DNA from: Pseudomonas khavaziana
Lineage (GTDB): Bacteria; Pseudomonadota; Gammaproteobacteria; Pseudomonadales; Pseudomonadaceae
Length of the DNA: 64,000 nucleotides
NCBI RefSeq assembly: GCF_019145205.1
Contig: NZ_JAHSTT010000004.1
Location: 434,001 to 498,000 of the forward strand
Direction: 5' to 3'
The first letter of the stretch is position 1. Every line of letters begins with the position of its first letter. The position numbers and the translations under genes were made by a program. The notes under the pieces are model-generated. The model was not told where the DNA came from. It did not search any database and saw only the letters and a list, made by a program, of their open reading frames with translations. Of the stretch, positions 8,735 through 16,359 are shown piece after piece.

Positions 8735-8741
8735 CTTCACA

Positions 8742-8996
8742 ATGATCAAACCCACCCCAAATCCCCCCATCCGGCTGTTTACCGTAGCCGACGGCATCAG
8801 CAGCGAAGACCTGCTGGTCAACCTCAGTGAAACACTCGCTTCGGCCAATGCCCTGAGCTGCGACCTGGCATTTGACCTGGAAGGCCCTAAACGAGAGGAG
8901 TTGCTCGGCGTTGCGCAGTTGATCGAACTGGCGCAATTACTGGCTGATCGCGTGCACGCTGGCGCAGAACCGGCGAGCGCCGCAAGCAGCGGATAA
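8742..8996 (+). CDS. DUF6124 family small protein
   Basis: This 84-residue protein of unknown function begins MIKPTPNPPIRLFTVADGIS and matches, from memory, the Pseudomonas DUF6124 family pattern: a short MxKPTPNPP opening, then a compact helical region of about 60 residues (SSEDLLVNLSETLASANALS, GVAQLIELAQLLADRV). It lacks a signal peptide, membrane segment or catalytic motif. It is the only plus-strand gene between the window start and phhA, inserted between two csp genes. AGGAA at 8730-8734 fixes the start. Its 5' leader of about 230 nt is unusually structured. Such proteins are usually annotated only as hypothetical, and no function is proposed here. Confidence 0.78.
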   Translation: MIKPTPNPPIRLFTVADGISSEDLLVNLSETLASANALSCDLAFDLEGPKREELLGVAQLIELAQLLADRVHAGAEPASAASSG

Positions 8997-9090
8997 CACG
9001 GCTGAAAATGTGGGAAGGCTTACCTCCTATTGCTGCGTGTCAGGCAATAAACCACTGATGACAAATTCTGATCGCCGCCGTCAAACCAAT

Positions 9091-9116
9091 CATTCCCGCG
9101 CGCGAGCGTGGGAATG
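9091..9116. repeat. Palindromic hairpin, second csp 3' hairpin
   Basis: CATTCCC / GGGAATG inverted repeat with a GC-rich centre, about 38 nt past the csp 2 stop; related to 7982-8015 and 9711-9744. Confidence 0.6.
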
Positions 9117-9154
9117 ACTTGAATACCGATTGATTTTTGATTGACAGTTAATGC

Positions 9155-9364
9155 TTAACTCACGCGTTGAAGATTTACCGCAGAGTCCTTTTCCGAAACC
9201 CCCTTTTCGAGATCGTATTGCACCTTTTGCCCTTCCGAAAGCTCTCCCAAACCCGAATTCTTAACTGCTGAAACATGAACAAAAACTTCCGCTCCACCGT
9301 TGTCCGGAGTGATAAATCCAAACCCTTTAGTTGCGTTGTAGAACTTGACCGTGCCCATTGCCAT
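9155..9364 (-). CDS. Cold-shock domain protein 2
   Basis: A 69-residue single-CSD protein starting [20 protein letters not shown]. Both nucleic-acid motifs are recognisable: KGFGFI (RNP1) and VFVHVSAV (RNP2). A GGGGAG Shine-Dalgarno supports the ATG at 9364 rather than the longer open frame, whose upstream part covers the regulatory palindrome. The ending [13 protein letters not shown] differs from the usual GPQAxNV ending of Csp proteins. It is neighbour to csp 3 (downstream hairpin at 9711) and the DUF6124 gene. It probably acts as an RNA chaperone; whether it responds to cold is unknown. Confidence 0.9.
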   Translation of the reverse strand: MAMGTVKFYNATKGFGFITPDNGGAEVFVHVSAVKNSGLGELSEGQKVQYDLEKGVSEKDSAVNLQRVS

Positions 9365-9450
9365 GATGGCTCCCCTCGACTCATTCCATAGCCGCACATC
9401 CGCGTGCGACATCACAACCTTATCTAACCGTAAAAGCATGGGCTGGACTA

Positions 9451-9466
9451 CTGTCAAAGTTGACAG
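9451..9466 (-). promoter_or_regulatory. Palindromic operator-like site, csp 2
   Basis: CTGTCAAAGTTGACAG, a perfect 7-2-7 palindrome followed on the minus strand by TAG, 86 nt upstream of the csp 2 start. Identical 16-mers occur at 10290-10305 and 10593-10608. Confidence 0.7.
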
Positions 9467-9547
9467 TGGGTTAATGATTCCAGTAACCGGATACGGCAGC
9501 CTGGACGGCAATCCCGCCCCTAAAATTTGGACATGTGTACAACGGGC

Positions 9548-9621
9548 ACCGATGAAATATCCGACAAGGATTCGGGGTCGTCCCTAGGAAACTCGCTCTC
9601 TAGTACACCGCTGCAAACGCG
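9548..9621 (+). repeat. Leader repeat copy C (degenerate orphan)
   Basis: Shares the blocks GACAAGGATTCGGGG, CCCTAGGAAAC and GTACACCGCTGCAAACGC with the copies at 7885 and 8430 but is shorter and diverged. No DUF6124 gene follows. The rest of 9365-9767 holds only the csp 2 operator and a hairpin. Confidence 0.7.
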
Positions 9622-9710
9622 GGGTGGGGCGTTTGTTGGCAGAGCGGGTGTTGGATGACAGCACCGTCAACCGAGGCCGGGCCGGGTAAACCCTAACCGC
9701 CCCCCCACAC

Positions 9711-9744
9711 TGATCGTTTCCACGCGGGAGCGTGGGAACGATCA
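9711..9744. repeat. Palindromic hairpin, third csp 3' hairpin
   Basis: TGATCGTTTCCACGC-GGGA-GCGTGGGAACGATCA, a near-perfect 15-bp stem located 24 nt past the csp 3 stop; same family as 7982-8015. Confidence 0.7.
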
Positions 9745-9767
9745 AGGCCCCTGCCACATTTGAGCCT

Positions 9768-10205
9768 TTAAAGAGGTCGTATATTCACGGCCTGAGGACC
9801 TTTTGGTCCTTGCGTTATATCAAACTCAACTTTTTGGTTTTCTTGCAAGCTTTTGTATCCAGCCGTCGCAATTGCCGAGTAATGGGCAAAAATATCCGCC
9901 CCTCCATCATCCCGGGTAATAAAACCAAAGCCCTTCTCCACGTTAAACCACTTCACAGTACCCGTTGCCATTGCCCTTCTCCTTACACCTATAGACCCGC
10001 CCTGGCTGCTCGCGCTGACGGGAAGCGCATAAACGCCCTTAGGTTTATTGATCATCTGAAACATTATCTGCTCACCAATCGATAGCGCAGCCCAATGCCA
10101 ATCGCTCCAATCGACGAATACGCATTCTTCCTCATCATCCAACGCAATCAACCACTCTCCCCGGGCCAACTCATAGGATTTGACAGTACCTGTAGCCAGC
10201 TTCAA
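9768..10205 (-). CDS. Double cold-shock-domain ORF (divergent CSD fused to a canonical CspA-like domain)
   Basis: A TTG start at 10205 with GGGGGAG seven nt upstream opens a 145-residue frame. Residues 1-70 ([20 protein letters not shown]...) look like a degraded CSD: the TGTVK opening is kept but RNP1 and RNP2 are lost and the region is acidic (LDDEEECVF). Residues 79-145 form a canonical CSD starting [20 protein letters not shown], with RNP2 DIFAHYSAI. The internal ATG at 9971 has its own strong AGGAG site and would yield a normal 67-residue CspA. The frame may therefore give a fusion, a stand-alone CspA, or both. The linker [13 protein letters not shown] is the translated ribosome-binding region, suggesting that two genes became fused in frame. 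Confidence 0.8.
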   Translation of the reverse strand: MKLATGTVKSYELARGEWLIALDDEEECVFVDWSDWHWAALSIGEQIMFQMINKPKGVYALPVSASSQGGSIGVRRRAMATGTVKWFNVEKGFGFITRDDGGADIFAHYSAIATAGYKSLQENQKVEFDITQGPKGPQAVNIRPL

Positions 10206-10289
10206 TACCGCTCTCCCCCTGCATCCGGTTTACTACATGCGCGAAGTGCTTGTGATCTGTACTAAACAACGGCACGCGCCCTTTGGCTA

Positions 10290-10305
10290 CTGTCAAAGTT
10301 GACAG
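10290..10305 (-). promoter_or_regulatory. Palindromic operator-like site, csp 3
   Basis: CTGTCAAAGTTGACAG, identical to the csp 2 and csp 4 sites, 84 nt upstream of the TTG start of the double-CSD frame. Confidence 0.7.
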
Positions 10306-10343
10306 GTAGACGTGAGCAGCCGATGGGTGCTAAAGCCGTCGAA

Positions 10344-10520
10344 TCATGTATCCAGTGATTTTTTCCGCTTGCGGGGTTTTCGTCGCTTGGGCGCGGCGGG
10401 CGGAACTTCAGCGTTCTTAGCGCCTTTGGACTCAACAGCAACCTCATTGCCATCACGGTCTCGGGCAATAAAGCCAATGCCCTTGACCGCATCGAACCAC
10501 CTGACCGTGCCCTTATCCAC
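10344..10520 (-). CDS. Truncated cold-shock-domain protein with basic C-terminal tail
   Basis: A GTG start at 10520 with GGGAGGT five nt upstream gives 58 residues. The first half resembles a CSD (KGTVRWFDAVKGIGFIARD, with Gly-Ile replacing Gly-Phe in RNP1), but the fold is cut after about 33 residues, with RNP2 reduced to NEVAVE. The rest is a Lys/Arg/Pro-rich tail (PKRRKPRKRKKS) likely to contact nucleic acid non-specifically. It keeps its own palindromic operator and Shine-Dalgarno, so it may be expressed. It is either a decayed csp copy or a small specialised RNA-binding protein. Confidence 0.65.
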   Translation of the reverse strand: MDKGTVRWFDAVKGIGFIARDRDGNEVAVESKGAKNAEVPPAAPKRRKPRKRKKSLDT

Positions 10521-10592
10521 CTGTACCTCCCGAGGCGCGCATGGCTGCGCGCCCCATCGCTGTATCAAACAGTGAAGGCGGCGTCATGGCTA

Positions 10593-10608
10593 CTGTCAAA
10601 GTTGACAG
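10593..10608 (-). promoter_or_regulatory. Palindromic operator-like site, csp 4
   Basis: CTGTCAAAGTTGACAG, 72 nt upstream of the GTG start of the truncated CSD gene. It abuts a REPIN at 10625. Confidence 0.7.
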
Positions 10609-10624
10609 GTAATGGGCACCCTCC

Positions 10625-10723
10625 TGTAAGAGCGAGCTTGCTCGCGAAGGTGGGTAACGATAACGCGGGAATCAGGATGAACGCGACGGCCCTGAGTTTT
10701 TCGCGAGCAAGCTCGCTCCTACA
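10625..10723. repeat. REPIN, GAGCGAGCTTGCTCGCGA type
   Basis: Two inverted REP units (GAGCGAGCTTGCTCGCGA and its reverse complement) about 60 bp apart, just 3' of flhB. Same family as 17768, 26282, 35573, 50346 and 63803. Confidence 0.9.
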
Positions 10724-10746
10724 GAGGCAGGCATAAAAGCGCGTTT

Positions 10747-11883
10747 TCAGGAATCGCGACGTAAATCCGGCGGGATTGGCAGGTCTTTGAGCGGATCCGG
10801 GCGCTTGCCCTTGCCGGCGCGGTATTGGCGGATCTGGTAGACGTACGCGAGCACCTGGGCCACCGCCAGGTACAACCCGGCCGGGATTTCCTGGTCGAGG
10901 TCGGTGGAGTAGAAGATCGACCGCGCCAGCGCCGGGGATTCCAGCAGCAGGATGTCGTTGGCCACGGCGATTTCGCGGATTTTCAGCGCGGTAAAGTCGC
11001 TGCCCTTGGCCAGCAACATCGGCGCGCCGCCCTTCTCGGGGTCGTACTTGAGGGCCACGGCGTAGTGGGTCGGGTTGGTGATGATCACATCGGCGTCGGG
11101 CACCGAGGCCATCATCTTGCGCTGGGACATTTCCCGCTGCAGTTGGCGGATGCGTTGCTTGACCTCGGGGCGGCCTTCCTGGTCCTTGTGTTCGTCGCGC
11201 ACTTCCTGCTTGGTCATCAGCAGTTTCTTGTGGCTTTCCCACAGCTGGATCGGCGCATCCACCGCGGCGATGAGGATCAGCCCCAAGGCCATCCACAGGG
11301 AACTCCAGCCCACTACTTGCACGCTATGGATGATCGCGGATTCGAGCGGCTCATGGGCGATGCGCTGCAAGTCATCGATGTCGGACGACAGGACGGCCAG
11401 GGCCACGAACAGAATCAGGATGAACTTGGCCAGGGCCTTGAGCAGCTCCACCAGGGCCTTGGCGGAAAACATGCGCTTGAGCCCGGCGCCGGGGTTCATG
11501 CGGCTGAATTTGGGCGCCATGCTGCCAGCGGCGAACAACCAGCCGCCGAGTGCCACCGGGCCGATCAACGCGGCGAGCAACAGGGTGATCAGGATCGGTT
11601 GCACCGCCAGGATCGCGATCTGGCCCGAATGCAGCAGGTACTGGCCCATGGCCCCGGGGCTGAGCAATACCTCACGGGGCAGGCTGAAGTTGTGCTTCAT
11701 CAATTCCATCAGGTCCAGCGCCAGGCCACCGCCATAGATCAGCAAGGCACCGGCGCCGGCCATCATGGTGGCGAAGGTATTCAGCTCTTTGGAGCGTGCA
11801 ATCTCGCCCTTTTCCCTGGAGTCCTTTTTACGTTTCTCCGTGGGGTCTTCTGTCTTGTCCTGACCACTCTCGCTCTCGGCCAT
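10747..11883 (-). CDS. flhB: Flagellar export switch protein FlhB
   Basis: FlhB controls substrate switching from rod/hook to filament proteins together with FliK. The 378-residue protein has four membrane segments in the first 210 residues, then a charged cytoplasmic domain with the self-cleavage motif NPTHYAVALKYD (N-PTH). The N-terminus MAESESGQDKTEDPTEKRKK is typical. It is separated from fliR by 3 nt and is the last gene of the fliLMNOPQR-flhB operon. A REPIN follows it, then the cold-shock array rather than flhA. Confidence 0.96.
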   Translation of the reverse strand: MAESESGQDKTEDPTEKRKKDSREKGEIARSKELNTFATMMAGAGALLIYGGGLALDLMELMKHNFSLPREVLLSPGAMGQYLLHSGQIAILAVQPILITLLLAALIGPVALGGWLFAAGSMAPKFSRMNPGAGLKRMFSAKALVELLKALAKFILILFVALAVLSSDIDDLQRIAHEPLESAIIHSVQVVGWSSLWMALGLILIAAVDAPIQLWESHKKLLMTKQEVRDEHKDQEGRPEVKQRIRQLQREMSQRKMMASVPDADVIITNPTHYAVALKYDPEKGGAPMLLAKGSDFTALKIREIAVANDILLLESPALARSIFYSTDLDQEIPAGLYLAVAQVLAYVYQIRQYRAGKGKRPDPLKDLPIPPDLRRDS

Positions 11884-11886
11884 GGC

Positions 11887-12672
11887 TCAGCGCGCCCGTG
11901 CCAGATCACGTAAGAACTGCAAGGCATCGGTGGCCAGCGGTTGATACTGATTGAGAATGTCAGCCAGGCCGATCCAGAAAATCCCCATGCCCAACACCAG
12001 GGTCAAGGGGAAACCGATCGAAAAGATGTTCAGTTGCGGCGCCGCACGGGTCATCACGCCAAACGCAATGTTAACCACCAACAGCGCGGTGATCGCCGGC
12101 AGCACCAGCAGCAGCGAGGCGCCCAGCACCCAGCTGAGGCGTCCCACCAGCTCCCAGAAATGATTGACCACCAGCCCCGAGCCCACCGGCAAGGTGGTAA
12201 AACTCTCGGTGAGCACTTCGAATGCTACCAAATGGCCGTTCATGGCCAGGAACAGCAAGGTCACCAGCATGGTCAGGAATTGCCCGATCACCGCCACCGA
12301 CACACCGTTGGTGGGGTCGACCATCGAAGCGAAGCCCATACCCATCTGGATCGAGATGATTTGCCCGGCGATTACAAACGCCTGGAAGAACAGCGTGAGT
12401 GAGAACCCCAGGATCACCCCGATCAGTATTTGTTCGGCAATCAGCAACAGCGCACTCAGGTCCAGCGCGTTCACCGGCGGCATCGGCGGCAAACCGGGCA
12501 CGATCACCACGGTAATGGCGACAGCGAAATACAGCCGCACACGCTGCGGCACCAGGGTAGTACCGAACACCGGCATGCTCATCAACAGCGCCGCCACGCG
12601 AAACAGCGGCAGGATGAACGAAGCCACCCAGGTGCTGATCTGGGTGTCGGTGAGAGCCAGCAAGGACTGCAT
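11887..12672 (-). CDS. fliR: Flagellar export protein FliR
   Basis: A 261-residue integral membrane component of the FliPQR export channel. About six hydrophobic segments are visible (for example IGVILGFSLTLFFQAFVIAG and ALLLVVNIAFGVM-like stretches), with family residues such as ISIQMGMGFASMVDP. It starts 4 nt after the fliQ stop and ends 3 nt before flhB, indicating translational coupling within the operon. Confidence 0.95.
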   Translation of the reverse strand: MQSLLALTDTQISTWVASFILPLFRVAALLMSMPVFGTTLVPQRVRLYFAVAITVVIVPGLPPMPPVNALDLSALLLIAEQILIGVILGFSLTLFFQAFVIAGQIISIQMGMGFASMVDPTNGVSVAVIGQFLTMLVTLLFLAMNGHLVAFEVLTESFTTLPVGSGLVVNHFWELVGRLSWVLGASLLLVLPAITALLVVNIAFGVMTRAAPQLNIFSIGFPLTLVLGMGIFWIGLADILNQYQPLATDALQFLRDLARAR

Positions 12673-12676
12673 CAGG

Positions 12677-12946
12677 TCAGCCGATCAACTGCGGAATACT
12701 GCCGTACAGCTGCAGGATGTATTCCATGAAGGTTTGCACCAGCCAAGGGCCGGCGACGATGAGGGTGACGAGCATCACCAGCAGGCGCGGCAGGAAGCTC
12801 AAGGTCTGTTCGTTGATCTGGGTCGCGGCCTGGAACATCGCCACCAACAGGCCGACCAGCAGGCTGGGCACCACCAGCACGGCGACCATCATGGTGGTCA
12901 GCCACAGCGCTTCACGGAACAGGTCGACGGCGACTTCTGGGGTCAT
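12677..12946 (-). CDS. fliQ: Flagellar export protein FliQ
   Basis: An 89-residue protein with two membrane helices, beginning MTPEVAVDLFREALWLTTMM, the standard FliQ form. Conserved features include QAATQINEQTLSFLPRLL between the helices. FliQ packs around FliP in the export gate. It lies 18 nt after fliP and 4 nt before fliR. Confidence 0.95.
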   Translation of the reverse strand: MTPEVAVDLFREALWLTTMMVAVLVVPSLLVGLLVAMFQAATQINEQTLSFLPRLLVMLVTLIVAGPWLVQTFMEYILQLYGSIPQLIG

Positions 12947-12964
12947 GCTGCTTCACCTAACAAA

Positions 12965-13708
12965 TCACACGCCTCCGAAACTGCCGGCCAGGGTGCCGAT
13001 AATCAGCGCCCAGCCGTCCACCAGCACAAACAACATGATCTTGAACGGCAGCGAGATGATCAACGGCGACAGCATCATCATACCCATGGCCATCAGCACG
13101 CTCGCCACCACCAGGTCGATGATCAGGAACGGGATAAAGATCATGAAACCGATCTGGAACGCAGTCTTCAACTCAGAGGTGACGAACGCCGGCACCAGGA
13201 TAGTCAGCGGTGCCTGATCCGGGGTGGCGATGTCGGTGCGCTTGGACAGGCGCATGAACAGCTCAAGGTCGCTGGAGCGGGTTTGCGACAGCATGAAGTC
13301 CTTGATCGGGCCCTGTGCCTTGTCGATCGCATCCTGGGCGTTGAGCTTTTCCGCGAGGTAAGGTTGCAGGGCTTGCTGGTTCACCTTGTCGAACACCGGC
13401 GCCATGATGAACAGCGTCAGGAACAAGGCCATGCCGGTGAGGATCTGGTTCGACGGCGTCTGTTGCAGGCCCAGGGCCTGGCGCAGGATCGAGAAGACGA
13501 TGATGATCCGCGTGAAGCTGGTCATCAGCATGACAAACGCCGGGATAAAACTCAGCGCGGTCATGATCAGCAGGATCTGCAGACTGACCGAATACTCCTG
13601 GGCACCGGCCGCGTTGGTGCCCAGGGTGATCGCCGGGATCGACAACGGGTCGGCCCCCAGGGCCATCGGCGCGGCCAGCAACAGCATGAGCGTCAAGAAA
13701 ACGCGCAT
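12965..13708 (-). CDS. fliP: Flagellar export channel protein FliP
   Basis: The core subunit of the FliPQR channel, 247 residues. An N-terminal cleavable signal ([19 protein letters not shown]) precedes the family blocks [20 protein letters not shown] and [20 protein letters not shown]. The C-terminal membrane helices include [20 protein letters not shown]. Its ATG overlaps the fliO stop by one base (TAATG), so the two are translationally coupled. Confidence 0.96.
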   Translation of the reverse strand: MRVFLTLMLLLAAPMALGADPLSIPAITLGTNAAGAQEYSVSLQILLIMTALSFIPAFVMLMTSFTRIIIVFSILRQALGLQQTPSNQILTGMALFLTLFIMAPVFDKVNQQALQPYLAEKLNAQDAIDKAQGPIKDFMLSQTRSSDLELFMRLSKRTDIATPDQAPLTILVPAFVTSELKTAFQIGFMIFIPFLIIDLVVASVLMAMGMMMLSPLIISLPFKIMLFVLVDGWALIIGTLAGSFGGV

Positions 13709-14145
13709 TACTTCTTATCCTTCTGATCCTTGCCCAGCAACTCCATCAGGCGCTGGGCGAATTCTGGCGTGGCGGCCTCGGTCTTGGCCGCGTCCACCGG
13801 TGTCTTGAGTACGTGCAGCGGGGTGATGCGGCCGGGAGTGATGCCGAGCAGGATCTGCTCCTCGCCGACCTGCACCAGCACCAGGCGATCCCGTGGGCCG
13901 AGGGCGCGCGAGCCTACCAGCTCGATGACCTGGGCATTGCCCGGGCCGATGCCCTGCACGCGGCGCATCAGCCAGGCCAGCACGAATATCAAGCCGACCA
14001 CCAGCAACAGGCCCAGCACCAGCTGGGTCAATTGCCCGCCGACGCCGCTGCCGACCACCGGCGCCGCAGCCGCCTGGGCAACCGGCTCCGCCGCCAGGGC
14101 GCTCAATGGCAGCGCCAGCAACAGTCCCGCCATCGAATACTTCAT
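13708..14145 (-). CDS. fliO: Flagellar assembly protein FliO
   Basis: A 145-residue small membrane protein that helps assemble FliP. It has a cleavable signal or first hydrophobic segment ([20 protein letters not shown]), a membrane helix ([19 protein letters not shown]) and a conserved cytoplasmic [20 protein letters not shown] block. It lies between fliN and fliP with one-base overlap at its 3' end. Confidence 0.94.
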   Translation of the reverse strand: MKYSMAGLLLALPLSALAAEPVAQAAAAPVVGSGVGGQLTQLVLGLLLVVGLIFVLAWLMRRVQGIGPGNAQVIELVGSRALGPRDRLVLVQVGEEQILLGITPGRITPLHVLKTPVDAAKTEAATPEFAQRLMELLGKDQKDKK

Positions 14146-14146
14146 C

Positions 14147-14614
14147 TCAGCGCAACTTCTTGATGCGTTCGCTCGGGCTGATCACGTCCGTCAGGCGAAT
14201 GCCGAACTTCTCGTTGACCACCACCACTTCGCCGTGGGCGATCAGGGTGCCGTTGACCAGCACGTCCAGGGGCTCACCGGCCAGGCGGTCCAGCTCGATC
14301 ACCGAGCCTTGGTTGAGTTGCAGCAGGTTGCGGATGTTGATTTCGGTGCTGCCCACTTCCATGGAGATCGATACCGGGATGTCGAGGATCACATCCAGGT
14401 TCGGACCATCGAGGGTCACCGGCTCATTGTTCTTCGGCACGCTGCCGAATTCTTCCATCGCCAGGCGATTGCCAGCCGGTGCGGTGGCGGCGTCGGCGGC
14501 CAGCAGCGCGTCGATGTCGTCCTGGCCGACATCGCCGGTTTCTTCCAGGGCCGCAGCCCACTCGTCAGCCAGGGCCTGGTCTTCGGCGGAAGTGTTTTCG
14601 TGTTCGGTAGCCAT
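14147..14614 (-). CDS. fliN: Flagellar motor switch protein FliN
   Basis: FliN forms the lower C-ring and binds CheY-P. The start MATEHENTSAEDQALADEWA at 14614 has a GAGGAC site; the longer frame adds seven unconserved residues. The product has 155 residues. The N-terminal region carries QDDIDALLAADA, like the CheY-binding peptide of FliM, and the C-terminal SpoA domain reads LLQLNQGSVIELDRLAGEPL with the ending GIRLTDVISPSERIKKL. Confidence 0.95.
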   Translation of the reverse strand: MATEHENTSAEDQALADEWAAALEETGDVGQDDIDALLAADAATAPAGNRLAMEEFGSVPKNNEPVTLDGPNLDVILDIPVSISMEVGSTEINIRNLLQLNQGSVIELDRLAGEPLDVLVNGTLIAHGEVVVVNEKFGIRLTDVISPSERIKKLR

Positions 14615-14656
14615 TACATGTCCTCGGCGAAGCAAACATTCATAAATAGGGGGGCA

Positions 14657-15625
14657 TCAGCGGCGGGTGATCGGCTCGACCACCTGCAGCGCCAGGTTGC
14701 CCTTGTGGGAACCGAGCTTGACCTTGAACGACGGCACGCCGTTGGCACGCATGATCAGTTCTTCCGGCAACTCGACGGGGATGATGTCCCCCGGTTGCAT
14801 GTGCAAAATATCCCGCAGGCGCAACTGGCGACGAGCCACGGTGGCGCTCAGGGGCACGTCGACGTCCAGCAGGTCTTCGCGCAGGGCCTTGACCCAGCGC
14901 TCGTCCTGGTCGTCGAGGTCGGACTGGAAGCCGGCGTCGAGCATCTCGCGCACTGGCTCGATCATCGAGTACGGCATGGTCACGTGCAGGTCGCCGCCAC
15001 CACCATCGAGCTCAATGTGGAAGGTCGACACCACAATCGCCTCGCTGGGGCCGACGATGTTAGCCATGGCCGGGTTCACTTCCGAGTTGATGTACTCGAA
15101 ATTGACTTCCATGATCGCCTGCCAGGCTTCCTTCAAGTCGATGAAGGCTTGTTCCAGCACCATGCGCACTACACGCAGTTCGGTGGGGGTGAACTCACGC
15201 CCTTCGATCTTGGCGTGACGGCCGTCGCCACCGAAGAAGTTGTCCACCAGCTTGAACACCAGCTTGGCGTCGAGGATGAACAGTGCGGTGCCGCGCAACG
15301 GCTTGATCTTGACCAGGTTGAGGCTGGTGGGCACGTACAGCGAGTGCACGTATTCACCGAACTTCATCACTTGCACGCCGCCCACCGCCACGTCCGCCGA
15401 ACGGCGCAGCATGTTGAACATGCTGATGCGGGTATAGCGGGCAAAGCGTTCGTTGATCATTTCCAGGGTCGGCATGCGTCCACGGACGATGCGATCCTGG
15501 CTGGTCAGGTCGTAACTTTTGACGCTGCCGGGTTCGGCAGCCATTTCGGTCTGTACCAGACCATCGTCCACGCCGTGCAACAGCGCGTCGATTTCATCCT
15601 GGGACAGCAGGTCCTGCACGGCCAT
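14657..15625 (-). CDS. fliM: Flagellar motor switch protein FliM
   Basis: A 322-residue C-ring protein. It has the N-terminal CheY-binding motif LSQDEIDALLHGVDD (residues 6-20), the central CheC-like domain (conserved RNMLRRSADV-like and FFGGDGRHAKIEGREFTPTE blocks) and the C-terminal SpoA domain (LHMQPGDIIPVELPEELIM). AGGATCACGAC precedes the ATG. It follows fliL by 9 nt. Confidence 0.96.
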   Translation of the reverse strand: MAVQDLLSQDEIDALLHGVDDGLVQTEMAAEPGSVKSYDLTSQDRIVRGRMPTLEMINERFARYTRISMFNMLRRSADVAVGGVQVMKFGEYVHSLYVPTSLNLVKIKPLRGTALFILDAKLVFKLVDNFFGGDGRHAKIEGREFTPTELRVVRMVLEQAFIDLKEAWQAIMEVNFEYINSEVNPAMANIVGPSEAIVVSTFHIELDGGGGDLHVTMPYSMIEPVREMLDAGFQSDLDDQDERWVKALREDLLDVDVPLSATVARRQLRLRDILHMQPGDIIPVELPEELIMRANGVPSFKVKLGSHKGNLALQVVEPITRR

Positions 15626-15634
15626 GTCGTGATC

Positions 15635-16138
15635 CTACTGCAATACGAAGTTAGTGAAGAGCGCCTGCTCGACCACGACTTTGCCGAGTTCTTTCTGGGC
15701 CACTTCCTGCACGCTTGCAGTGACCTTCTGACGCAGCATTTCCTGGCCGACCGGGGTGGCGAGACTGTCGAAGGCCTGGCCGGAGAACAGCATCACCAGG
15801 TTGTTACGGATCACCGGCATATGCACCTTGAGGGCATCCAGGTCCGCCTGGTTGCGCGCCAGCAAGGTGATACTCACCTGCAGGTAGCGCTGACGACCGT
15901 TGACGTTGTAATTGGCAACAAACGCTGGAAGCATCTGTTCGAAGATTGCCGGTTGCTTGACGTTGGTGGCGGTTTCAGCGGCGGGCACCGGCTTGCTTGC
16001 ACTGCTGTGCATGATGTACCAGGTGCCGCCAATCGAGGCGCCGATGGCCAGGAGCAGGCCCAGCACAATCAGCAGGATCAGCTTGAGCTTGCCTTTGCCT
16101 GCTGCGGGGGGAGTTGCTGCGTCGTCGCTCTTCGCCAT
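15635..16138 (-). CDS. fliL: Flagellar basal-body associated protein FliL
   Basis: A 167-residue membrane protein near the stator and motor. A short cytoplasmic tail rich in Ala, Pro and Lys precedes one membrane helix (LILLIVLGLLLAIGASIGG). The periplasmic domain follows (FVANYNVNGRQRYLQVSITL) and ends in VVVEQALFTNFVLQ. It is the first gene of the operon and has a sigma-54 promoter about 50 nt upstream. Confidence 0.94.
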   Translation of the reverse strand: MAKSDDAATPPAAGKGKLKLILLIVLGLLLAIGASIGGTWYIMHSSASKPVPAAETATNVKQPAIFEQMLPAFVANYNVNGRQRYLQVSITLLARNQADLDALKVHMPVIRNNLVMLFSGQAFDSLATPVGQEMLRQKVTASVQEVAQKELGKVVVEQALFTNFVLQ

Positions 16139-16188
16139 GCCAATAATCCGTCACTATTCGGGGATTCATAGATCTACGGGAAGGCAAG

Positions 16189-16205
16189 AGCAAGTGTTAT
16201 GCCAG
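16189..16205 (-). promoter_or_regulatory. Sigma-54 promoter of the fliL operon
   Basis: On the minus strand CTGGCATAACACTTGCT: GG and GC ten bases apart, good matches to TGGCA (-24) and TTGC (-12). It should drive fliLMNOPQR-flhB. Confidence 0.75.
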
Positions 16206-16247
16206 AGTTGTCTGGCAATACGGGAAGAACCAACACCACGAAACAAA

Positions 16248-16336
16248 TGTGGGAGGGGGCTTGCTCCCGATAGCGGTGTGTCAGTCAACAAATCCATTGC
16301 TGCCACACCGCTATCGGGAGCAAGCCCCCTCCCACA
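16248..16336. repeat. REPIN, GTGGGAGGGGGCTTGCTCCC type
   Basis: Two inverted units (TGTGGGAGGGGGCTTGCTCC and its complement) with matching inner arms CGATAGCGGTGT/ACACCGCTATCG, lying between fliK and fliL. It is expected to fold as one long hairpin. Confidence 0.92.
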
Positions 16337-16359
16337 TCTGGATCTCTATCTGACTCAGG

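Noticed and set aside
7885..10723. Prophage or integrative element in the cold-shock region
   Set aside because: No integrase, att-like duplication, tRNA or phage gene is present; tandem duplication explains the layout better.
10565..11296. Minus-strand frame overlapping the flhB 3' half in another phase
   Set aside because: It runs through a REPIN and an operator palindrome and lies in a shifted frame of flhB.
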